A stretch of DNA of 64,000 nucleotides from CATQHL01 sp965242895 (GTDB lineage Bacteria > Actinomycetota > Acidimicrobiia > Acidimicrobiales > CATQHL01), in NCBI GenBank assembly GCA_965242895.1, contig OZ251507.1, positions 1,364,001-1,428,000 of the forward strand, read 5' to 3'. Position 1 is the first letter of the stretch; the number at the start of each line of letters is the position of its first letter. Position numbers and translations under genes: made by a program. The notes below the pieces were generated by a model. That model made no database searches, was not told the origin of the DNA, and saw nothing but the letters and a program-made list of their open reading frames with translations. Positions 58,627-64,000 of this stretch are shown piece after piece.

Positions 58627-59147
58627 CAGATCGTCGGGAGCATCCCGTTCCCGCCTGGTCACCTTCGTTTGGCTGCACAAGTCTCTCCCGCCTCTTGCTC
58701 CCCACCATAAAGGGAGCACAACAAAGGGCCGTGGGGAGAGTGCTTGATCTGCGGGGGCCCCTAGCGACCGGTTTCGCCTATGAAAACGCATCCGAGTTGC
58801 TGGTGTCCAAATATCCCTGCCGGACGGCTCAGGGAACGTTCGATACTGTGTGCTCGTTCGGCGCACTTTCGGCTGCCGTCGATCTGTTCTCGGTTTTGAA
58901 ATCCGTCCACGCATTCATGGGCGGAGAAAGCCGTTTCCTATTTGTGGAACTCGATGGCGGGGCATCTCGGTGGAGGCGCTTGCTGGACGGGCCTGTGCGC
59001 CTTGTTTGGGGGATTTCGGCTTCGCGGGATGTCTCAGGCGCCCTCTGGGGCACAGGTTTCGAGTTGCTATACCTGGACAGGCAGGTCGTGTATCTGCTCG
59101 GTTATGTTCCGGTCAAGGTCGTATTCGGTGTTGCCCGCAGGGTGTAG
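58623..59147 (+). CDS. methyltransferase-like protein lacking a normal SAM loop
   Basis: 174 residues from GTG 58623, which overlaps the epsilon stop. The stretch FDTVCSFGALSAAVDLFSVLKSVHAFMGGESRFLFVELDG and then WRRLLDGPVRLVWG...SGALWGTGFELLYLDRQ follows the second half of class I (UbiE-like) methyltransferases. The expected Gly-rich SAM motif is degenerate (RVLDLRGPLATGF) and the region between it and the FDTV strand is shortened. It may be an inactive or highly modified methyltransferase. Role in the carboxylase operon unknown. Confidence 0.55.
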   Translation: MTDRREHPVPAWSPSFGCTSLSRLLLPTIKGAQQRAVGRVLDLRGPLATGFAYENASELLVSKYPCRTAQGTFDTVCSFGALSAAVDLFSVLKSVHAFMGGESRFLFVELDGGASRWRRLLDGPVRLVWGISASRDVSGALWGTGFELLYLDRQVVYLLGYVPVKVVFGVARRV

Positions 59148-59184
59148 CAGCAGGGAGTGGTTCTCTGACCTTTTGCCCGGCCGT

Positions 59185-60098
59185 TTATCTGTCGGATTCT
59201 TCGATGCTCACTCGGATACGAACTTCAGGGTCGGGAGCACCGCCTAGCCCGCTGCCTGGTATTTCTACGTGGCTGTCGAGGATTTCTCTTAGCACGTCCA
59301 AGCCTTCAATGACTTCGCCGAAGACCACATAAGTGCCGGCGTCGTCGAGGAGAGATGCGTTTTCGGTGACCGTGAAGAAATACTGACCTCCGGCGCTGTT
59401 GGGTTGACCGGTGCGTGCCATCACCAACTGACCGGGCCGGTACTTGAAACCCGTGCCCTCGTCCCATAGCTGGTAACCAGGTCCTGGGTCTCTAGCGGAA
59501 TTCGTTGTCGGCGAGCCGCCTTGCAGGATTCCGATTGAGGGGTCGCTGCGGTGGATGAGGGTGTCGTCGTAGTATCCGAAGCGGGCAAGGTTCACGAAAC
59601 TGTTGACAGTGCCAGGCGTGTTCACGGCGTCTAGCGCGATCTTGACTGTGCCGCGGGTCGTGTCGAAGACGGCTGCGTAGGACTTCTCGGGGTTGATGCA
59701 GAGGGCGGGAGGGTTCTCGAATTGAAGTCTCGGTCGCCGACCCCCTCGGGCGGCGCACACGGACCGCTTCCGTAGTCCTCTGGCCTGTAGGGCGTATAGG
59801 TGATTTCGTTATTTGAGAGTTTCATTTCATCGTCCTCCAGCGTTCTTTCTCCTTCGCCTGGTGCAGGCTGCGAGGTGGTTGTTGGCGCCAAGGCGGGCGG
59901 TTCGCTGCTCGTGCCTTCCTCGCTGTCTCGGTCACGGCTGCAGTAACTGATGAGGAAGAACAGCCCTACGGCGATTCCGGCGATGACAGCGATTCGGATG
60001 AAGGTGCGGGTTCGTTTGGAGCGCGCCTCGGCGGCCTTTCGCTCTTGTCTCCTAGCCGCTTTGCCCGCCTTCTGACGGGCTCGCTTTTCGGTACCCAC
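59185..60098 (-). pseudogene. membrane-anchored cyclophilin-type peptidyl-prolyl isomerase, frameshifted
   Basis: Two overlapping frames together make one gene. From GTG 60098 the first frame gives a basic N-terminus (TEKRARQKAGKAARR), a membrane anchor (RIAVIAGIAVGLFFLISYC), an acidic linker and GSGPCAPPEGVGDRDFN. The catalytic part, ENPPALCINPEKSYAAVFDTTRGTVKIALD..., HRSDPSIGILQGG and YFFTVTENASLLD, is one frame back and runs to the stop at 59185. The switch needed is near 59720-59725, a -1 shift or one missing base. No convincing slippery site is seen, so it is either a sequencing error or a broken gene. Catalyses proline isomerisation outside the membrane if intact. Confidence 0.75.
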
Positions 60099-60371
60099 GC
60101 TCTTAACGCTACAGAGCAGTAATTGCCGTAAGCACCGATGCGCTCTCGGCGGCGGTTTGGCTCGTCCTCCGTCCTGGCGTCGCGGTCGAATTCCGCGTCT
60201 GCGTAATCTGCGAACCGGGGCGCCCCTCGGTGCCGTTTCGGCTTTTGTCCGCCGGACTTTGCTGCTCACCTCCGCTCCCGCGGGCCGGTTCCCTCATCGT
60301 CTCAGACTGCGTCCGCTTCGTATGGCTTCTTATGGACGCCTACGCCGGCCTTGCGCGTTACCGTTCTATCG

Positions 60372-61592
60372 ATGCCGCTGCTGGTTCAGAAATTTGGCGG
60401 GACCTCGGTCGGGTCGCCCGAGCGCATTCGGGAGGTAGCCGAACAGGTGCGTCTGCGACGAGAGTCGGGGGACGACCTCGTATTGGTGGTCAGCGCCATG
60501 GGCAGCGAGACCGACGAGATGCTCCGACTAGCCGAGAACGTGGCAGATTCCCCTTCCGGTCGGGAGATGGACATGTTGGTAACCGCCGGTGAGCGCAAGG
60601 CCATCGCACTCGTGTGCATGGCACTTGAAGACCGAGGCACTCCGGCCGAATCCCTCACTGGCGGCCAAGCAGGGTTCATCACAGACGAGACCCACCAGAA
60701 CGCCCGGATACTGGAAATACGTCCCGACAGGGTGCTGGGGGCGCTTGCCACCGGGCGCGTTCCGGTGGTTGCCGGATCCCAGGGGTTGTCTCTTGGAAGT
60801 GAAGTCACGTTCCTGGGCAGGGGCGGTTCTGACACCACGGCCGTGGCGCTTGCTCATGTGCTCGGCGCCGACGCCTGTGAGTTGTACACCGACGTGTCCG
60901 GAGTGTTCACGAGCGATCCCAGGGTGGTAGCGTCGGCGCGCCGTATAGGACGCCTGTCCTACGACGAGATACTGGAGATGACGGCCACTGGCTGCCCCAA
61001 GCCGGCGATGCGTTCGGTGGAAGTCGCCAGGGCGAAAGATGTTCGACTGCACGTGCGCTCGGCTTTCACATGGGAAGCGGGCACCTGGATCGGAAAGGAG
61101 GATGCACGGATGGAACAGCCGATCGTCTCGGCGGTTACTCATGACGTCAGCGAGGCGAAGATAACGATCTCCGGAGTGCCTGACCGCCCCGGCATAGCAG
61201 GTTCGCTGTTCAGGAGGCTTGCTGACCTAGACGTGAACGTGGACATGATCGTTCAGAACGTTTCAGCAGACGGGGTGACGGACATTTCATTTACCGTCCC
61301 TCGGGGTCAACTCAACGAATCCACGATGGTGACGCGCTCTTTGGGTGCCGAAATCGGAGCGGGCGCAGTGAGCGAAGATTCAAGGATCGCCAAGGTGAGC
61401 CTCATCGGCGCCGGAATGAAGAGCAACCCGGGCGTGGCGGCCACCATGTTCGAAGTGCTGGGCGCAAACGGCATCAACATCGAGATGATCTCGACTTCCG
61501 CCATTCGTATCTCGTGTGTGGTGCGTCAGGAAGACATGCGCAAGGCAGTGAACGTGCTGCACGACGCCTTCGACTTACATGAAACACTCTGA
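60372..61592 (+). CDS. lysC: aspartate kinase
   Basis: 406 residues from ATG 60372 (an in-frame TTG at 60351 would add seven). Phosphorylates aspartate, the first step to lysine, threonine, methionine and diaminopimelate. The N-terminus LVQKFGGTSVGS, FLGRGGSDTTAVALAHVLGADACELYTDVSGVFTSDPRVV, and two ACT regulatory domains (ITISGVPDRPGIAGSLFRRLADLDVNVDMI and VSLIGAGMKSNPGVAATMFEVLGANGINIEMIS) are clear, suggesting feedback control by lysine/threonine. The 273-base upstream region, divergent from the isomerase gene, shows no other gene. Confidence 0.96.
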   Translation: MPLLVQKFGGTSVGSPERIREVAEQVRLRRESGDDLVLVVSAMGSETDEMLRLAENVADSPSGREMDMLVTAGERKAIALVCMALEDRGTPAESLTGGQAGFITDETHQNARILEIRPDRVLGALATGRVPVVAGSQGLSLGSEVTFLGRGGSDTTAVALAHVLGADACELYTDVSGVFTSDPRVVASARRIGRLSYDEILEMTATGCPKPAMRSVEVARAKDVRLHVRSAFTWEAGTWIGKEDARMEQPIVSAVTHDVSEAKITISGVPDRPGIAGSLFRRLADLDVNVDMIVQNVSADGVTDISFTVPRGQLNESTMVTRSLGAEIGAGAVSEDSRIAKVSLIGAGMKSNPGVAATMFEVLGANGINIEMISTSAIRISCVVRQEDMRKAVNVLHDAFDLHETL

Positions 61593-61641
61593 GTAGACGC
61601 TTACGCGTCAATCCGCCTCATTCAAATTAAGCGGTCGTTGC

Positions 61642-61673
61642 GCCTTCGCTTGCCCGGGGGCGCGGGCGAAGGC
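61642..61673. terminator. GC-rich hairpin between convergent lysC and asd
   Basis: GCCTTCGC (61642-61649) pairs with GCGAAGGC (61666-61673), a perfect 8-bp stem with a GC-rich 16-base loop that can pair further. No long T-run follows on either strand. It lies between two convergent genes and could serve both; confidence is limited by the missing U-tract. Confidence 0.45.
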
Positions 61674-61675
61674 TT

Positions 61676-62710
61676 CTAGGAGGTTTCGAGTAGTCGGGAG
61701 ACGATTGCCTCGGCGATTTGAATGGCGTTGAGCGCCGCTCCTTTGCGGAGGTTGTCGCCGACTAGAAACATCGCCAAACCGTTGCTTTCAGAGGGGTCTT
61801 GACGCAGTCGCCCTACGAACGTCGGGTCGGCTCCGGCGGCTTTCAGCGGCGTCGGGAGTTCGTCGAGCAGAACGCCGGGAGATTCCTTGAGCAGTTCGCT
61901 CGCCTGCTCAGGGGTGATCGAGCGCTCGAAGCAGGCGTTGACGGCCAGGGCGTGTCCTGTAAAGACGGGTACGCGCACGCACGTGGCCGAAACCTCCAAG
62001 TCGGGGATTTCGAGTATCTTGCGGCTTTCGTTTCGCAGCTTCTGCTCTTCGTCGGTCTCTCCGCTGCCGTCGTCGGCGAAGGTGCCGCACATAGCGATCA
62101 CGTTGTAGGCCAACGCCTCCGCGAACGGGCCGCCGTCGGCAGAGCGCCCCGCCGTGCCGTCGAAGGTGAGTTCAGCGACGTCGCCTCCTGCAGCAAGTAT
62201 TTGGTTTGCGAGGGCTTCTACGCCCGCCCGCCCGGCGCCCGAGGCGGCTTGGTACGAACTGATTCGCAGCTTGCGAAGCCCGGCGGCGTCGTGAAGAGGC
62301 TTCAGCACAGGCATAGCCACCATGGTCGTGCAATTGGGATTGGCGATTATGCCCTTGGGGATGCTCGCTAGCGCTGAGCCGTTTACTTCGGGCACCACCA
62401 GAGGCACTTCAGGGTCCATGCGCCAAGCAGACGAGTTGTCGATTACCACTGCGCCCACTCCGGCTAAGTGGGGCGCCAACTCCTGTGAGGCGACCCTCCC
62501 GGCCGACATCAGGGCGATGTCCACGTTTCGATAGTCCGCCGTGGCGGCGTCTTCCACAATGACGTCTACGCCGTTGAAGGCAAGAAGCTGACCGGCGGAG
62601 CGCGCCGAGGCCATTAAGCGGATTCGTTCAACCGGAAAGTCCCGCTCGATCAAGAGCGACCGTATGACGCCTCCGACCTGACCGGTCGCGCCTATTACTG
62701 CGACTTCCAC
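61676..62710 (-). CDS. asd: aspartate-semialdehyde dehydrogenase
   Basis: 344 residues. It reduces aspartyl phosphate to the semialdehyde, the step after LysC. The NADP-binding N-terminus is VAVIGATGQVGGVIRSLL, the catalytic Cys is C127 in IIANPNCTTMVAM, and the substrate segment SYQAASGAGRAGVEAL follows. ATG 62710 lies within the last 16 bases of the upstream oxygenase gene. It converges on lysC rather than following it, so the two pathway genes are not in one operon here. Confidence 0.95.
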   Translation of the reverse strand: MEVAVIGATGQVGGVIRSLLIERDFPVERIRLMASARSAGQLLAFNGVDVIVEDAATADYRNVDIALMSAGRVASQELAPHLAGVGAVVIDNSSAWRMDPEVPLVVPEVNGSALASIPKGIIANPNCTTMVAMPVLKPLHDAAGLRKLRISSYQAASGAGRAGVEALANQILAAGGDVAELTFDGTAGRSADGGPFAEALAYNVIAMCGTFADDGSGETDEEQKLRNESRKILEIPDLEVSATCVRVPVFTGHALAVNACFERSITPEQASELLKESPGVLLDELPTPLKAAGADPTFVGRLRQDPSESNGLAMFLVGDNLRKGAALNAIQIAEAIVSRLLETS

Positions 62711-63669
62711 GATTGCAGGCTACCGGCGTCCGCCATTGGCTGTCCGTTCGTTTCGCGCCCCGTCCCGCGCCCCGTTTCGCCGTCGGTTTTGGCTGTAGCT
62801 GAACGTGCATGTTCGTTTACTTTTGGGTCGTCTGCGCCCGCGAGAGCCCAGCCCAGCGCCCTTATCAGAATTTCCGCGGCCGTTCGGAGAGGGATTCTCG
62901 ATGCTTTCCGCGGCTTGAAGCCGTGCAGCTCCTTGGCCCAGTCGGGCAGTGAATCGGCGGCTGCGGCGAACAACACGGCGTAAGCGAGGCGCGCCCCGCG
63001 TCTGAAGGGGAAGTTGCGCAGAAACTCGGTGGCTTCTCTGCTTAACGGAGTGTCGGCTAGTTCGGGGCGGAAACTCTCCAGCACGCTCTGAAGTTCCGAC
63101 GAACTTCGCGGCGGGCTGTGAGCGCCTAACTCCTCGGCGATCACCGCCATCTCGGCCGTGTACGCGTCGGGGTCGGCCAACTTCTGTTTCCGCCGCCTTC
63201 CGTAGATGAGATAGGCGGTGAGGAAACTATCCACTTCGGTGGCGTGAACCCAGGAGAGGAGGTGAGGATCGGAGGCGCTGTAAGGGACGCCTTCGGGCGT
63301 CACGCCGACCACGGTCTTGTGAATCCTCCTTACTTCTTCCAAGGCGGCGGCTGCTTGCTCGGTGTTTCCGTACGTGGTGGTTCCTAAAAAGTAGACGGTT
63401 CGCCGGAGCCGCGCCAAGGCGTCCGATCGAAACTCGGAGTGCTCGCTCACGGCATACATAGCCGCGGGGTGAAGGGACTGAAGAAGCAGAGCCCTAATGC
63501 CTCCCACCATCATCGACGCTTCTGCGTGTATTTGGTAGGCCGCCCCCCCAGGGGGGAAAATCCCGGGGCTTTCCGGGTCAGGGATGAATTTTCTTGTTGG
63601 GCTTCCCGAAAGGAGCGTTCTAATCGAAAAGCCGAGGCGGTTCTGCATCCGCTTGGTAAGTATCACCAT
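62695..63669 (-). CDS. MpaB/DUF2236-family oxygenase-like protein
   Basis: 324 residues. The family pattern is visible in EASMMVGGIRALLLQSLHPAAMYAVSEHS (heme-ligand His region), RLRRTVYFLGTTTYGNTEQAAAALEEVRRIHKTVVG and DPHLLSWVHATEVDSFLTAY. These proteins (latex-clearing-protein/MpaB-like) are histidine-rich heme oxygenases; function here is unknown. The final ~35 residues are Gly/Thr/Arg-rich. It overlaps asd by 16 bases and is probably co-transcribed with it. Confidence 0.8.
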   Translation of the reverse strand: MVILTKRMQNRLGFSIRTLLSGSPTRKFIPDPESPGIFPPGGAAYQIHAEASMMVGGIRALLLQSLHPAAMYAVSEHSEFRSDALARLRRTVYFLGTTTYGNTEQAAAALEEVRRIHKTVVGVTPEGVPYSASDPHLLSWVHATEVDSFLTAYLIYGRRRKQKLADPDAYTAEMAVIAEELGAHSPPRSSSELQSVLESFRPELADTPLSREATEFLRNFPFRRGARLAYAVLFAAAADSLPDWAKELHGFKPRKASRIPLRTAAEILIRALGWALAGADDPKVNEHARSATAKTDGETGRGTGRETNGQPMADAGSLQSWKSQ

Positions 63670-63675
63670 GACTAG

Positions 63676-63749
63676 TCGGGCAGGCGGGATTTGAACCCAC
63701 GACCTCTTCGTCCCGAACGAAGCGCGCTGCCAAGCTGCGCCACTGCCCG
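63676..63749 (-). tRNA. tRNA-Pro (CGG)
   Basis: 74 nt on the reverse strand. Acceptor stem CGGGCAG/CTGCCCG, anticodon stem CTTCG/CGAAG with loop TTCGGGA (anticodon CGG), T-arm GTGGG-TTCGAAT-CCCGC, discriminator A. CCA is not encoded. Confidence 0.95.
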
Positions 63750-63769
63750 CTAGACTATGAGAATATCAA

Positions 63770-63875
63770 GTAGGACTTGTTTCCGAATGCTCAGGAGTCG
63801 TCCCCACATTTGGTGGGTTAATGACGGCTAATGGGGGGAGGTAGGACTTGTTTTTCGAATGCTCAGGAGTCGTCC
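63770..63875. repeat. 34/35-bp direct repeat that duplicates the end of a gene
   Basis: Copy 1 at 63770-63803 and copy 2 at 63841-63875, both beginning GTAGGACTTGTTT and ending CTCAGGAGTCGTCC; they differ by one insertion and one substitution. Copy 2 includes the last codons and stop of the response-regulator gene on the reverse strand. Copy 1 is free-standing between that gene and tRNA-Pro. Confidence 0.95.
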
Positions 63876-64000
63876 GGCTCAAAATAGGAATTCCCTTTAA
63901 GCAGGGCGCTTGCCGCCCTGCCTAGACGATAGGCATCGAGAGGCTTGATAAGCCAGCCGTCTGCGTCCGCCTGCCGAGCTAGATACGTATCGGCCTTTCG
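63863..64000 (-). CDS. response-regulator receiver domain, C-terminal fragment
   Basis: The last 45 codons of a reverse-strand gene cut by the window. The residues A-D-G-W-L-I-K-P-L-D-A-Y-R-L match the end of a CheY-like receiver domain, where a conserved Lys-Pro closes the phospho-site and helix alpha-5 follows. The protein ends soon after (GNSYFEPDDS), so the receiver domain is C-terminal or the protein is a stand-alone receiver. The upstream part is not visible. Confidence 0.6.
   Translation of the reverse strand, partial: RKADTYLARQADADGWLIKPLDAYRLGRAASALLKGNSYFEPDDS

Overview
The window is a gene-dense, GC-rich chromosomal segment from an actinomycete-type bacterium (Actinomycetota). 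The clearest evidence is RpoC, which carries the extra charged coiled-coil segment (about residues 155-240) typical of actinobacterial beta-prime. Supporting evidence is the long acidic N-terminal tail of NusG, an acyl-CoA carboxylase epsilon-type small subunit behind pccB, the membrane-anchored form of the peptidyl-prolyl isomerase, frequent GTG/TTG starts and many ATGA/GTGA gene overlaps. No class or genus can be assigned with confidence. There is no rRNA, CRISPR array, insertion sequence or prophage.

Positions 1-28410 are dominated by respiratory complex I. A normal operon enters from the left (end of nuoD, then nuoE-F-G-H-I-J-K-L-M-N, to 12658). After five unrelated genes (TIM-barrel isomerase, VOC protein, RecQ, orphan lipoprotein solute-binding protein, nuoA2 promoter region), a second operon follows on the same strand: nuoA-B-C-D-H-I-J-K-L-M-N (17359-28410). 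It lacks the NADH-oxidising module NuoE/F/G. Right behind it, at 28450, is a MidA/NDUFAF7-type methyltransferase, the family that methylates an arginine of the NuoD homologue in mitochondria.

Positions 29775-34885 hold acetyl-CoA synthetase, a HAD-type phosphatase, a second acyl-CoA ligase and the HtpX membrane protease. From 34932 to 52596 lies the translation/transcription block: tRNA-Tyr (reverse), a GNAT acetyltransferase (reverse), tRNA-Thr, tRNA-Met, tRNA-Trp, secE, nusG, rplK, rplA, rplJ, rplL, rpoB, rpoC, rpsL, rpsG, fusA, tuf, rpsJ. It stops after rpsJ; the usual rplC-rplD-rplW-rplB continuation is absent. RpoC has lost all four cysteines of its second zinc site.

Positions 52583-56731 hold a reverse-strand lactate-utilisation operon lutA-lutB-lutC plus an MFS transporter. 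Divergent from it is pccB with an epsilon subunit and a methyltransferase-like gene. The right end has a frameshifted peptidyl-prolyl isomerase gene, aspartate kinase, convergent aspartate-semialdehyde dehydrogenase coupled to an MpaB-type oxygenase, tRNA-Pro and the end of a response-regulator gene cut by the window.

A recurring non-coding feature is short direct or tandem repeats (9-34 bp units, unrelated to one another) in gene spacers and leaders, at least ten loci. One of them has disrupted the signal-peptide region of the solute-binding protein.
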